Below, piece after piece: positions 24,680 to 34,600 of a DNA stretch of 64,000 nucleotides. The notes beneath the pieces were generated by a model that was given only the letters and a program-made list of their open reading frames with translations, was not told where the DNA came from and searched no databases. Position 1 is the stretch's first letter; every line of letters starts with the position of its first letter. A program made the position numbers and the translations under genes. Where the stretch lies: the NCBI GenBank assembly GCA_910578615.1, contig CAJTRI010000001.1, positions 172,726 through 236,725 of the forward strand, given 5' to 3'. Source of the DNA: an uncultured Duncaniella sp. (GTDB lineage: Bacteria; Bacteroidota; Bacteroidia; Bacteroidales; Muribaculaceae).

Positions 24680-26776
24680 TCAGGGGTTCAGCTGTTTGCG
24701 GGTCTCGGCGTTATCTTCCAAGGCCGGGGTGTCCTCCTTTTTGAGTTCGGGGTAGGATATACGGGAATGGTACATGGTTCGCAGACGCTGTATGAAGGAG
24801 TCCTTTATAAGGCTGACATCCTTGAACGAGATGGGTGACTGGTTGTGGAGTCCGTCGGCTATCTGGCCGTCTATTATCCTGTTGACCAACGCGGAGATAG
24901 CCTCGGGCGAATGGTCGGTCATGGAACGTGATGCGGCCTCGATGGAGTCGGCCATCATGAGCAGCGATGTCTCGCGGCTCTGAGGGTTGGGGCCGGGATA
25001 GGAAAACGGTCTTTCGTCCACTGTCTCGCCGGGATGGGCGTTGGCATACGTGTTGTAGAAATACTTGGCCTTTCCCGCGCCATGATGTTCGGCTATGAAG
25101 GCACGTATGGTCATGGGTAGTTTGGCCTTTTCGGCCATTGCAAGGCCGTCGCGCACATGGTCGGTCACGATCTTGGCGCTCTGTATAGGGCTGAGGGCGT
25201 CGTGAGGGTTTACACCGTGCTGGTTTTCGGTGAAAAAGGCAGGATTCTTAATCTTTCCTATATCGTGATAAAGTGCTCCCGTACGCACCATCTGCACGTT
25301 TGCCCCTATCCGCAGGGCTGCGGCAGACGCGAGATTGCTTACGGCCATGGAATGGTTGAAAGTCCCGGGACATTTCTCAGACAGTTCGCGCAGCAGCGGG
25401 TTGTTGGTGTCAGACAGTTCTACGAGCGTCACCCTCGAAGTGAAACCGAACAGCCTTTCCAGCAGGAACATGAGCACATAGCTGAAAGATATGAGTATGG
25501 CGTTGGCTCCGAGCGCTCCGAACACCCTTGGCTCGGCATCGGCCAGCGTGCCGGTCTGCATTATCTCTATGGCCACGTAGCATAGCGAGTAGAAGACGAA
25601 TATAAGTCCCGCCGTCCGCAGCAGCTGGCTGCGTCTTGAAAGGTCTTTGAGAGAATCTATGGCCACCACGCCGGCTATAAGCTGCATGAAGATGAATTCG
25701 AGTGGCGCCGTGGCAAGAAGGGCGCATATAAGGGTCTCCACAAGTAGGCAGAAGTAGGCAGTCCGTGAGTCGAGGAACACCACTATCATTATGGCTACCA
25801 TGGTGAACGGGACTATGTAGACGGAGAGTCTGAACGCCGCGTCCATGGCAAAGGCGAAGAGGGCGAAGAATGCCACGAAAGTGGTCAGGAAGATGATGGT
25901 GCGGTCGTTGTGGAAATATTCGGGACGGAAGAAAAACAGATAGCAGTAGAGTGCCCCGAGGAGGATTGTCAGATATAGTGCCTGTCCGGCGACCGGGTAG
26001 TGATGCTGTGACAGCTGGCCTGTGTTGCGTTCCTCGGCCATTTCCTCATATGTGTCGAGTATGGTTGCTATCATGGGGGTCACAAGCTCCCCTTCGTCCA
26101 CGATTCTCTCTCCCTGTTGCTTTACGTCTATCGGCGCCATGGCCTTCATATAGCTCTCCTCAAGCAGGCGGGTGGTTGTCAGAGTGTCGAGGAAGATATT
26201 GGGTTGGAGTAGTTCGGAGAGGCGTGTGGCCGAGAGAGCCGAGCGCACCTCCTTGTCGCGGAACAGGCTGTCAAGGTGTTCGTAGGCACGGAATGCTGAC
26301 AGATACCGTGTGGTGGGGATGGAAATGGCCACATTGTCGTGGACGAACCTCACCGCCGGCAGCTCACCGGCGGCAATCTTGGCATAGACGTCGCGTTTCA
26401 CTATGCCGTTCTCATATATCTGCCTTATGGCTTTTATAATCTGGTTTTTCTGTGCCGGCGTGATGTCAAGTCCCTCGGTCGAGTTGAGACGTGTGGTATA
26501 GTCGGAGATGATGGTCTTCTCCATCGCTATGTCGCGTTTGAACACAGGCTCGAAATTGGCGTCAATGGAGTCCTTTACCCTTGCCGCGCTCACGGAGTCC
26601 AGATGTACGGGGATGTCAAACGGTGCTGTCAGCAGGGCATACTTCCACGGGCGGTTTACCTCATAGACAAAGTGGTTCTTGTCCGTGCGGGGCATGAAGT
26701 AGACAAGCAGTGCCAGCGTGCCGATAAAGAGGATGACTCTCAGTGGAATTCCGTGTGATAAGGATTGTCTTGTCAT
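24680..26776 (-). CDS. 7TM-HD family phosphodiesterase (PgpH/YqfF-like)
   Basis: Predicted 698-residue membrane protein. Layout seen: one N-terminal span (about residues 12-28), an extracytoplasmic helical domain (30-250), a cluster of seven spans (about 265-455) and a cytosolic HD domain with YHDIGKIKNP (near residue 519) and later HHG and D residues for a metal pair. This is the 7TMR-HDED/HDIG arrangement of PgpH, which degrades cyclic di-AMP in Gram-positive bacteria; the same function is likely but unproven here. Its ATG overlaps the stop of the DUF2752 gene as ATGA, so the two are coupled. A 80-residue upstream extension of the frame is ignored. Confidence 0.9.
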   Translation of the reverse strand: MTRQSLSHGIPLRVILFIGTLALLVYFMPRTDKNHFVYEVNRPWKYALLTAPFDIPVHLDSVSAARVKDSIDANFEPVFKRDIAMEKTIISDYTTRLNSTEGLDITPAQKNQIIKAIRQIYENGIVKRDVYAKIAAGELPAVRFVHDNVAISIPTTRYLSAFRAYEHLDSLFRDKEVRSALSATRLSELLQPNIFLDTLTTTRLLEESYMKAMAPIDVKQQGERIVDEGELVTPMIATILDTYEEMAEERNTGQLSQHHYPVAGQALYLTILLGALYCYLFFFRPEYFHNDRTIIFLTTFVAFFALFAFAMDAAFRLSVYIVPFTMVAIMIVVFLDSRTAYFCLLVETLICALLATAPLEFIFMQLIAGVVAIDSLKDLSRRSQLLRTAGLIFVFYSLCYVAIEIMQTGTLADAEPRVFGALGANAILISFSYVLMFLLERLFGFTSRVTLVELSDTNNPLLRELSEKCPGTFNHSMAVSNLASAAALRIGANVQMVRTGALYHDIGKIKNPAFFTENQHGVNPHDALSPIQSAKIVTDHVRDGLAMAEKAKLPMTIRAFIAEHHGAGKAKYFYNTYANAHPGETVDERPFSYPGPNPQSRETSLLMMADSIEAASRSMTDHSPEAISALVNRIIDGQIADGLHNQSPISFKDVSLIKDSFIQRLRTMYHSRISYPELKKEDTPALEDNAETRKQLNP

Positions 26777-27171
26777 ATTTGCGCGATGTTTCTGGCTATC
26801 GTCCAGATGATTATGAGCGTGAGTAGGGTGAGGATGAGGGTTTGTGAGTTGAGAGCCTTTCTGAATCCCGGATAGCGTCCCCGCAACAGCCATGCGACTG
26901 TCAGTGCCACCATCAGGGGCAGTTCTATAAGCAGCATGGCGTTGAGACGCCATGCCCCTGCAATGTCTCCGTGCAGCAAGGAGTGGAGGGCGCGCTGTGA
27001 TCCGCAGCCGGGACAACGCCAGCCGGTCATCGTCAGGAAGGGGCAGCGTGGGAACAGTCCGCTCTCTGACGGGTCAAAGACGAAATAGACCGTCGCTATG
27101 CCTGCCACGGCCATCAGAGCCACTGCCGTGACAGCCATGGTAGAGGCTGTCTTCCTGTGGATCTGGCTCAT
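26773..27171 (-). CDS. DUF2752 small membrane protein
   Basis: Predicted 132-residue inner-membrane protein with three spans (about 11-30, 73-92, 110-128). Seen: the DUF2752 signature CPFLTMTGWRCPGCGSQRALHSLLHGDI at residues 43-70, with the conserved Cys pair in CPGCG. Function of this family is unknown; members often neighbour CD225/TM2-type proteins, as here. It is 4 bp downstream of the GYF/CD225 gene and overlaps the HD phosphodiesterase start by 4 bp. Confidence 0.85.
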   Translation of the reverse strand: MSQIHRKTASTMAVTAVALMAVAGIATVYFVFDPSESGLFPRCPFLTMTGWRCPGCGSQRALHSLLHGDIAGAWRLNAMLLIELPLMVALTVAWLLRGRYPGFRKALNSQTLILTLLTLIIIWTIARNIAQI

Positions 27172-27175
27172 TGCG

Positions 27176-27709
27176 TCAGAGGGCTGTCAGCAGGGAATAG
27201 AGCGTGTAGAAAGGTGCCCATATCAGGCCGGACACGAAGGTGATTATCACCCACAATCCGGCTTTTGAGGAGGCGTCCCGTGCTCCGGCAAAGTCTCCCC
27301 GGTTGTATAGCGGAGCCACTTTCGAGGCGTATATTATAGCCACTATGCCTGTCACGAGACAGCAGCAAATGGTTGAGAGTATGGCCCATACCAGATAGGT
27401 CGGAGGCATCTCGGGATAGCCCTGCGGCCTTGTGTCCGGCCGGGAGGGGGTGCCGGGCGCTCCTACGGCCTTGTTGTAGACACCTGCATAAGGGTCTGAT
27501 ACCGTAGCGGTGCTACCGTATTCGGGCCGGGGCTGTTCATGTGTCCGGCCGAATATCTCGTCAGCCTCGGGAAGTTGTGACGCGGTCGTCCAGTCGGCGA
27601 GTCCCTGACGCCATATAGGGGTGTCAGGGCCGAATTCGGGGAACAGTCTCAGATGTTCCTTCTCCACCGGGCCGCGCTGTTCGTTGTTGATGACTATCCA
27701 ATATTGCAT
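27176..27709 (-). CDS. GYF_2 plus CD225 (dispanin-like) membrane protein
   Basis: Predicted 177-residue protein. Seen: N-terminal GYF_2-like domain (MQYWIVINNEQRGPVEKEHL, PIWRQGLADW), a proline-rich linker (about 60-100), and a C-terminal CD225-type membrane region (NYLVWAILSTICCC-like span near 108-125, GDFAGARDASSKAGLW and a second span). CD225/dispanin proteins in bacteria are of unknown function. The start at 27709 begins exactly with the GYF domain; a longer frame reading back through the deoC terminator is not credible. First gene of the GYF-CD225 / DUF2752 / 7TM-HD operon. Confidence 0.82.
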   Translation of the reverse strand: MQYWIVINNEQRGPVEKEHLRLFPEFGPDTPIWRQGLADWTTASQLPEADEIFGRTHEQPRPEYGSTATVSDPYAGVYNKAVGAPGTPSRPDTRPQGYPEMPPTYLVWAILSTICCCLVTGIVAIIYASKVAPLYNRGDFAGARDASSKAGLWVIITFVSGLIWAPFYTLYSLLTAL

Positions 27710-27744
27710 CGTGTATCCGTTTATGGGTATAGGGTAAAAAAGGA

Positions 27745-27795
27745 AGTCAGGAATCCCCGACCTGCGGACTGGCAGGGAATGGATGATTCCTGACT
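27745..27795 (-). terminator. Intrinsic terminator after deoC
   Basis: 11-bp perfect inverted repeat (27745-27755 / 27785-27795). On the minus strand the stem is followed by TTCCTTTTTTACCC, a good T-run. It ends deoC transcription, so the GYF gene needs its own promoter or readthrough. Confidence 0.8.
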
Positions 27796-27807
27796 CCTGA
27801 TACCTGG

Positions 27808-28692
27808 TTAGAAGAATTTCGTTTCGGCTCCGAGGATGTCGCTGAGCAGGTTGTTGGCCAGACGTGAGGCTCCTATGCGGAAATACTCGTTGGTCTGTAC
27901 CCATTTCTCGCCAAGCACCTCGCGCACTATCGTGTAATATTTCAGCGCGTCATCTGTGGTGGCGACACCGCCGGCTACCTTGAAGCCGGCCATGCGGCCT
28001 GTCTTCTCGTAATACTCCTTGATGCATTCGCACATGATGTAGGCGGCTTCGAGTGAGGCGCCGGCTACCTCCTTGCCGGTGGAGGTCTTGATGAAGTCGG
28101 CACCCGAATAGAGCGCGAGTACGGATGCGTTACGTATGTTCTCGGCTGTTTTCAGCGCCCCGGTCTCGAGGATGACCTTGCACAAGGACTCGCGGCAGGA
28201 GTGTTTCATCTCGCTGAGTTGGTCGCACACCTCTTCATAATCTTTGTCGAAGAAGTCGCCGAGTGGAAGGACTACGTCGATCTCGTCGGCGCCGGACTCT
28301 ACGGCAAGACCTATCTCGGCCACCTTGACCTCTATGAAACTCTGGGCCGAAGGGAAGCACCCTGCAACGGCGCAGATATCCACGGAGCTGACGTCGAGCA
28401 CGGTGCGGACGATAGGAACGAAGTTGGGATAGACACAGATTGACGCCACGTTGGGAAGGTCGGGGTGCTCGTCGTCGAAGGCGTTGACACGTTCGGTGAA
28501 GTCGGCCACGGAACGCTGTGAATCTGTGGATTTCAGCGTGGTGAGGTCTATGGAGTTGAAGCACTGGCGGAGCACTTCGGGCTTGCGGTTCTCTTCAAGG
28601 TGCTTGTCGAGGATTTCCTGGACTCTGGCTGCCACCACGGCGTCATCCGTTGTGACGCGGCAGTCGGCTATGGCCTGCTGGTATTTATCCAT
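27808..28692 (-). CDS. deoC: Deoxyribose-phosphate aldolase
   Basis: Predicted 294-residue cytosolic class I aldolase that splits 2-deoxyribose-5-phosphate into glyceraldehyde-3-phosphate and acetaldehyde in nucleoside breakdown. Seen: the Schiff-base Lys202 in DFIKTSTGKE, the second active-site Lys238 in GFKVAGGV, and SICVYP and GADEIDVVL segments of the TIM barrel. The N-terminal 40 residues are an extension compared with short DeoC forms. Start ATG at 28692; a candidate promoter lies at 28831-28838. Confidence 0.95.
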   Translation of the reverse strand: MDKYQQAIADCRVTTDDAVVAARVQEILDKHLEENRKPEVLRQCFNSIDLTTLKSTDSQRSVADFTERVNAFDDEHPDLPNVASICVYPNFVPIVRTVLDVSSVDICAVAGCFPSAQSFIEVKVAEIGLAVESGADEIDVVLPLGDFFDKDYEEVCDQLSEMKHSCRESLCKVILETGALKTAENIRNASVLALYSGADFIKTSTGKEVAGASLEAAYIMCECIKEYYEKTGRMAGFKVAGGVATTDDALKYYTIVREVLGEKWVQTNEYFRIGASRLANNLLSDILGAETKFF

Positions 28693-28830
28693 AGGTGATA
28701 TGGTTTTAAATGATTATTGCTTTTGTCTCTTGCCGGTAAAAGGCTTCTTAACGTTTTGGTAACAAGCGGCTTTGGCGAAAAGTTCGATGCCGCCGCGTCC
28801 GTGGGCCTTGTGTGGCCCGCAGGGGAATGA

Positions 28831-28838
28831 CAAATTTA
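28831..28838 (-). promoter_or_regulatory. Possible -7 box upstream of deoC
   Basis: Minus strand TAAATTTG, 138 bp before deoC, within the 226-bp spacer to the mazG-like gene. No clear -33 element was identified. The rest of the spacer holds nothing recognisable. Confidence 0.4.
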
Positions 28839-28918
28839 GAAAAAACCTCCCGATTATGCAAATGGTTTTTTAGTGTGTGGCAGAAGATTGGCTCCCGCAG
28901 CCCCCTGATAGCGCGCAT

Positions 28919-29281
28919 TCATATGTCCTGTTCCTTATCCTTGAACCTTAGACCGTCACGGCGGTTCTTTTTCTCGATATTCTTTCTTACGGCTTCTGTC
29001 AGGTCTATCCCGGTCTGGTTGGCTATCGCTGTCAGCACCCACAGGAGGTCGGCAAGCTCGTCGGCGAGGTTCTCCTTGTCGCCGGGTTTGGCACGCTGGT
29101 CGCCATATTTCCGGGCCATCACGCGTGCCACTTCCCCCGTCTCCTCCGCGAGTATCACGGCATTGGTAAGAGGTGAGAAATAACCGCCTCCGACGGTGGT
29201 TATCCAATCGTGGACGGCATGTTGCAGCTCTCCGAGAGTAGTGGGAGCCGTGATGGGGGAATTTGCGGTGTCGTTATTCAC
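28919..29281 (-). CDS. MazG-like nucleotide pyrophosphohydrolase
   Basis: Predicted 120-residue all-alpha NTP pyrophosphohydrolase. Seen: the metal-binding EETGE (about residues 46-50) and ELADLLW (about 75-81) motifs of the MazG superfamily. The single short domain suggests a house-cleaning enzyme that hydrolyses non-canonical or excess (d)NTPs. It overlaps dtd by 8 bp and is co-transcribed with it; both are quality-control enzymes. Confidence 0.88.
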   Translation of the reverse strand: MNNDTANSPITAPTTLGELQHAVHDWITTVGGGYFSPLTNAVILAEETGEVARVMARKYGDQRAKPGDKENLADELADLLWVLTAIANQTGIDLTEAVRKNIEKKNRRDGLRFKDKEQDI

Positions 29282-29726
29282 GGAGTTTAGAATCTATTAT
29301 AATGGTTACAGGGCCGTCATTGACGAGAGATACCTGCATGTCGGCTCCGAAGACCCCTTTCGATGTCTCTCGGCCCGTAAGACGCGTGCATTCCTCGCAA
29401 TACAGCTCGTATAGGGGCACGGCAAGGTCGTGGCCTGCTGCACGGATATAGCTCGGGCGGTTTCCCTTCCGGGTGGAAGCGTTGAGGGTGAACTGGCTCA
29501 CGGCCAGAATCTCCCCTCCTGCCTCTATGACCGAGCGGTTCATCACCCCTTTGTCATCGGGAAATATGCGCATTGCCGCCGTTTTGGCCGCAAGCCAGCG
29601 GGCATCCTCTTCGGAATCCCCGTCGGCGACTCCCACCAGCACCATCAGACCGTGTCCGATGCCGCTGTGGATGTTTCCTTCTATCTCGACCGCAGCGCGG
29701 CCCACACGTTGGATTACAAGTCTCAT
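29274..29726 (-). CDS. dtd: D-aminoacyl-tRNA deacylase
   Basis: Predicted 150-residue enzyme that removes D-amino acids (and Gly from tRNA-Ala) from mischarged tRNA. Seen: SQFTLNA (about residue 80) and NDGPVT (about 137-142), the two active-site motifs, with length typical of DTD. I take ATG 29726, giving MRLVIQRV; a TTG at 29735 lies inside the promoter box. With the -7 box at 29733-29740, transcription would begin at or next to the ATG, so the message may be leaderless. Confidence 0.95.
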   Translation of the reverse strand: MRLVIQRVGRAAVEIEGNIHSGIGHGLMVLVGVADGDSEEDARWLAAKTAAMRIFPDDKGVMNRSVIEAGGEILAVSQFTLNASTRKGNRPSYIRAAGHDLAVPLYELYCEECTRLTGRETSKGVFGADMQVSLVNDGPVTIIIDSKLRE

Positions 29727-29732
29727 AGGGCG

Positions 29733-29740
29733 CAAAGATA
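29733..29740 (-). promoter_or_regulatory. -7 box immediately upstream of dtd
   Basis: Minus strand TATCTTTG, ending 7 nt before the dtd ATG. Sequence matches the consensus; no well-placed TTG -33 element was found because an A-rich tract and the SusD terminator occupy that region. Confidence 0.5.
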
Positions 29741-29765
29741 CGGAAAAAACAAGAATAAAAAAAGA

Positions 29766-29817
29766 ATACCCGGTACGTCTGTCCCACGCTGTGCGGAGGT
29801 GGGGACGTACCGGGTAT
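29766..29817 (-). terminator. Strong intrinsic terminator after susD
   Basis: A 13-bp perfect stem (29766-29778 / 29805-29817) extended by an inner CCCAC/GTGGG stem. On the minus strand it is followed by TTCTTTTTTTATTC. It lies 43 bp after the susD stop codon and separates it from dtd. Confidence 0.88.
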
Positions 29818-29859
29818 ACGGGTCACGGGTCATAACGGCCGGGACTTCGCGGCTGCCTG

Positions 29860-31674
29860 TCAATAACCGGGATTCTGGTATTCGGCCGGATTGGCTATAA
29901 GGAGGATTTCGGCGTCAGGAATCGGGCGCAGGTAATGAACCTTGCCGTCAAACCGGGTGATCTGCGGGTTGGCCTTGGCTATACGTGACTCGAAGGCGCG
30001 GAAACGTTTTAGCGTCATCCATCTACCCCACTCCCCTATCATCTCGCGGGCATACTCGTCAAGAAGGAAGTCGGCGTCAATATCTCCTGCGGTCACGTCC
30101 AGACTGTGGTCGTGGTTTTCACAGGCACGGTTGCGCAGTTCGTTAACGCGGGTGGCGTTCGGCCGTCCGAGCCGCCAGTCTATTTCAGCCGCGAGGAGGT
30201 ATGTCTCGCCAAGACGGTAGATGATATTGTCTGACGACGAATAGGGCTTGTTGGCATTGGTGCCTGCATAGAGTGACGGGCAGTCACCCTTTTTCAGACT
30301 CGGGAAGAATTTCAGGGGCCGTGCCGGATCGGCGTAGTTGTCGGCGATGTTGACGATGGCATAGCGGCACCTGTCACGGTCAGCCTGTGAAACGGTCTTG
30401 CGCGAGATGTGTACGGCGGTGTCGCCGAGTGTGATGTTGAAGGCCGGATTGCCCACGCGTCCTTCTGCAAGATTGTAACGCTTGGCGTCTGTCGTGCTCC
30501 ATGTGTAGGCCGTACCGTCATCGCTTGTCGCCTTGTTCACATAATATGTGTCCTTGAAGAAGGCCTTGTAGCGCATGTCCTTATCCGCATAAAGGTCAAG
30601 CATGTATTTTGACGGCTCCATGTAGCAGTTTCCTTTGGCGAGTTTGGGAACATCGAAGCCGTTTACCTCCGTGGCATAGCTTGCCACCATCCCGTCAAGG
30701 AATATTCCAGAAGTGTTGGCGTTATAGGCCTCGGCGTGTTTCCACGCACGGTTGTAATAGTTTCCACGCGGGTTGTAGGCATTGATGGACGAATGGGTCA
30801 CTACGAAGAGGGCTTCCTCGTTGGTCTTGTTGTTGTTCTCGTCAAAGACCTCGTTGACATCAGCGTAGAACCTCACTCCGAGGGACTGGGCGTTGTCTAT
30901 AAGGTAGCCGGCGGCCTTTCCGGCCTCTTCGAGGAGCTTACGGCTGTCTGATTCGGAGAGGGCATCGGCATAACCCAGCCCGTCGGTATAGGTGGAATAG
31001 GTCAGACAGGCCTTTGCATAGAGATGGTATGCCGCCGCGCGTGTGACGTGGCCCCTCACCTCTTGGTTGACGGGAAGGTTCTCCATGGCAAACCTGAGGT
31101 CGTCGAGTATCACCTCGTAGAAGTCGTTCACCTTGCTGCATGAGGGTGATGATATAGGCGAGTCGGTGGGGTGGAGAGGGAGGTATTTCCCGCCCCATTG
31201 CTCCACGATGTTGAAGAGCGCGTGGGCGCGTATGAAGCGGGCTTCGGCCACGAGGGCGTCTATTCTGTCCTGACTAAGCCCTTTGACACGCTCGGAACTT
31301 GTAATGGCGGCGTTGCAGGAGTTGAGTATGGCATAGAAGCCCGCATACCCTTCGTTGAGCATTCCGTTGGCCGAGCTGAAATCCTCATATCTCATGAGCT
31401 TGCTCCAGTTGCCGTTGGTGCCGTCGGGGTTGGCATCCTGCCATATGTCCGTTCCGCCTTCTGCCACCATGAGGTATGTGTCCTCGGCCTGTCCGTAGAC
31501 GATGCGCACGAGGTCGAAGTAGCAGTCGTTTATTTTTTTCTCGAATCCGCTCGCGGTGCTCCATTCCTTTTTCGTAGACACGCCTGAAAGGTTCTCCTCT
31601 TCGAGACTGCAAGAGGAGGTCACTGCGATCGTCACGGCACATGCCGCGATGGAGAGTGGTCTGTATAGTTTCAT
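29860..31674 (-). CDS. SusD/RagB-type outer-membrane lipoprotein
   Basis: Predicted 604-residue lipoprotein with lipobox VTSSC (Cys22). Seen: the SusD-type N terminus EEENLSGVSTKKEW, a helical TPR-like region (RIDALVAEARFIRAHALFNIVEQWG near residue 130) and the C-terminal INELRNRA-like segment (RVNELRNRACENH) and YAREMIGEWGRWMTLKRF, which is the RagB/SusD family ending. It caps the SusC partner encoded 20 bp upstream and binds the ligand at the cell surface. No glycoside hydrolase, sulfatase, peptidase or sigma/anti-sigma gene lies next to it, so the substrate cannot be guessed. Confidence 0.93.
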   Translation of the reverse strand: MKLYRPLSIAACAVTIAVTSSCSLEEENLSGVSTKKEWSTASGFEKKINDCYFDLVRIVYGQAEDTYLMVAEGGTDIWQDANPDGTNGNWSKLMRYEDFSSANGMLNEGYAGFYAILNSCNAAITSSERVKGLSQDRIDALVAEARFIRAHALFNIVEQWGGKYLPLHPTDSPISSPSCSKVNDFYEVILDDLRFAMENLPVNQEVRGHVTRAAAYHLYAKACLTYSTYTDGLGYADALSESDSRKLLEEAGKAAGYLIDNAQSLGVRFYADVNEVFDENNNKTNEEALFVVTHSSINAYNPRGNYYNRAWKHAEAYNANTSGIFLDGMVASYATEVNGFDVPKLAKGNCYMEPSKYMLDLYADKDMRYKAFFKDTYYVNKATSDDGTAYTWSTTDAKRYNLAEGRVGNPAFNITLGDTAVHISRKTVSQADRDRCRYAIVNIADNYADPARPLKFFPSLKKGDCPSLYAGTNANKPYSSSDNIIYRLGETYLLAAEIDWRLGRPNATRVNELRNRACENHDHSLDVTAGDIDADFLLDEYAREMIGEWGRWMTLKRFRAFESRIAKANPQITRFDGKVHYLRPIPDAEILLIANPAEYQNPGY

Positions 31675-31694
31675 CTGGTTATGTTTTTATGGTG

Positions 31695-34600
31695 TTAGAA
31701 TGAGAGGTTGATACCGAATACGTATTGTTTCGAGAGAGGGGCCTCGTCATCATTGCCTCCCTTCTCGGGGTCGTAGTTTTTGAGATATTCTGATTTGGTG
31801 AATATGAACGGGTTGCTTGCCGTGAAATATATACGCGCGTTGTTGGCGCCGAACTTTCTGAGCCAGTTTTTTGGAAGGGTGTATCCAAGGGTTATATTCT
31901 TGATTTTAAGGTAAGAACCGTCATAATAGTTGATCCATTGCTGATAGGGGTCTTGTCCGTTGGATATGCTGGCGTCGGGTCTCGGGTAGCGTGCGTCCTG
32001 GTTCTCGGGAGTCCAGTAGTCGCATATGACGGGCGAGGGTGAGAGGCCGTCAGTCCTATACCATCCCGTCAGTCCGTAAGGTATTGTCCAACCCCAGCGG
32101 GCTATAAGGAGTACGCTGAGGTCGAATCCCTTATATGTAAACGTGTTGAGGAGGCTGCCTGACCATTTTGGGTCGGCCGAGCCGAGTACGTAGTAGTCAT
32201 CGGTGTTGAGCTTGTAGTCAGGCTCGCCCTTCTCGGCTATGTGCACCTGTCCGGGTTTCTGGCTGTATTTTGCAGCCTCCTCGGCCTGTGCTGTGCCCCA
32301 TATGCCCGCATATTTGAAGCCGTAGTATGTATGGACGGCCTCTCCGGGGATAAGGTAATACTCGTTGAATTGCAGCGGGCCGTCGCTCGTGGTCTTGATG
32401 ACCTCGTTCTTGTTGGTCGAGAATGTCAGTGTGGTTGTCCATGTGAAGTCGCGGTTGGTGATGTTGCGGCTTGTGACGGCGAGCTCCACGCCGGTGTTGC
32501 GTGTCTCCCCGACGTTTGACCAGATATTGAACGGCGAAGCTCCGTAGCCTCCGGCTGCGTATGGTAGGTTCTTTTTGAAGAGGAGGTCTTTGGTGTCTGT
32601 TCTGTACCAGTCGAGCGTGAAGTTGATGCGGTCGTTGAGGAAGCCGGCGTCAAGGCCTATGTTCAGGTTGTATGATTTCTCCCATCCGAGGTTCTTGTTG
32701 GCTATCGAGAGCTGGTAGCCGCTGTAAGCCTGTGCGATGTCCTGAAACCCTATTATGCCGTTACGGCTGTAATCAAGGGTGGCGTATGCCGAGGCGCCCG
32801 CGTTGCCCGTGACGCCGTATTCGCCGCGTAGTTTGAGGTTGCTGAGCCAGATGAGGTCGCTCATGAAGTCCTCGTCGCTTATGCGCCATGCGAGGGAGCC
32901 GGCAGGGAAGACGTCCCATTTGTTGCCGCTGGCAAGGATCGACGCCCCGTCCCAGCGACTGCTTATGCTGGCCAGATAACGGCCTTTGTAGCTGTAATTG
33001 ACGCGGAAGGCATAAGACATCTTCTGGGTCTGTACATATGAGGATGCTACCGTGGGGGTGCCGGTGGCGGCTCCGAGGTTGTGGTAGCCGTAGTCATCCG
33101 TGTCGAAGTCGTTGGCTGTGGCGTTGGAGGTCTCGGTGCGGTTTTTGGCCCATTCGGTTACGCCTGTGAGGGTGAAGCGGTGGTCTCGGTTGATGTCGAA
33201 GTTGTAGGTCAGGATGTTCTGCCATTTGTAGTTATAGACAAACGTATTGTTGATCACGCCCGCCACCTTGCCGCTTTCAAGTCCTTGATAAGACCTCGTG
33301 CCGGTATAGCTGCTTGCTTTGAGGTTGCGGAAGTAGCCTCCGAGCACCGACTTGAATGAGAGGCCGTTGACGGGTGTTATCTCCACGTAGGCCTGCGGTG
33401 TGACACTGAGTGTCTTTCGGTTGTTGGCATATTGGGCCGGGTCGTTGTCGGCGAGAGGGTTCATGTTTCCGTCTCCGAGGGGGTAGTCGGTGAGGTTGCC
33501 GTCCTCGTCATAGATATCGCCGAGCGGAGGCATGCATATTACGCGGTTCCACAGGCGGCTGTAACGGCGGTCGTTGTCAGAATACATGGCATAGAGGCTG
33601 AGCCCGTATTTCAGATACCGGCTGGCCTTAAAGTCGAGCTTCGTGCGGGCCGAATAGCGCCTCATCTCGTCCCCTTTCAGGAGGCCCTGTATATCGTAGT
33701 ATCCGAGCGAGAACATCGCGTCCACGCGGTCGTTGGAATAGGCTGTGTTGAGGTTGTAGCTCTGCGTGTGGCCGGTCTGTGCCGCCTCGTCGGCCCAGTC
33801 TACCCATTTCCCTTGGTCGATAAAGTCCTGCATGTAGGCGGGGAACAGTTTGTCGTCATCTGCTGGACTGTTCCACACCCCGGCAGTGCGCTGGGCCTCG
33901 CGGCGGAAGTCGATGTAGCGTTGTCCCCGGTTCACCTCAGGGAAGCTGCTGATGGTGTTCCATCCGTAATAGCCGTCAAAGTTGACCGTGAAGCGTCCCT
34001 GCTGGGGATTCTTGGTGGTGATGATGATGACGCCGTTGGCACCGGCCGAACCGTATATGGCCGTGCTTGATGCGCCTTTTAGCACCTCGATGGAGGCGAT
34101 GTCATTGGGGTTCAGCTCCTCATATGACCCCTCGATGCCGTCGATGATGAACAGTGGGTTGTTGTCGCCGTTTATCGAGCGTGTGCCTCGCAGGCTCATG
34201 TTCACGCCTGATCCGGCCTCACCGCTGGTGCGGGTGATGTCAAGGCCGGGCACCTGTCCCTGTATGGCCTCGATGACGTTGCCGGTGGGTGTGCGCACTA
34301 TGTCTTCTGCCTTGACCGATGAGATGGCTCCCGTCAGGTCTCGTTTGCGCATTGTGCCGTATCCGATGGCCACAACCTCGTCAAGCGAAACTCCTTCTGA
34401 CTTCATCTCCACCTCCATTTCCTTACCTGTGGCAGCCATCTTCACATCGGGATAGCCTATGTAGGAGAATATAAGGGTAGAGTTTTCGGGAGCCTTGATT
34501 GAAAAATTGCCGTCTATGTCGGTCGAGCCTCCGAGGCCCGGTTTTCCGTCAACAGTCACGCTCACGCCCACCATCGGTTCGCCGTTCTCGTCGACCACAT

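Noticed and set aside
26777..27016. 80-residue extension of the 7TM-HD protein
   Set aside because: It runs across the DUF2752 gene and is Arg/His/Pro-rich without features; the ATGA start at 26776 is preferred.
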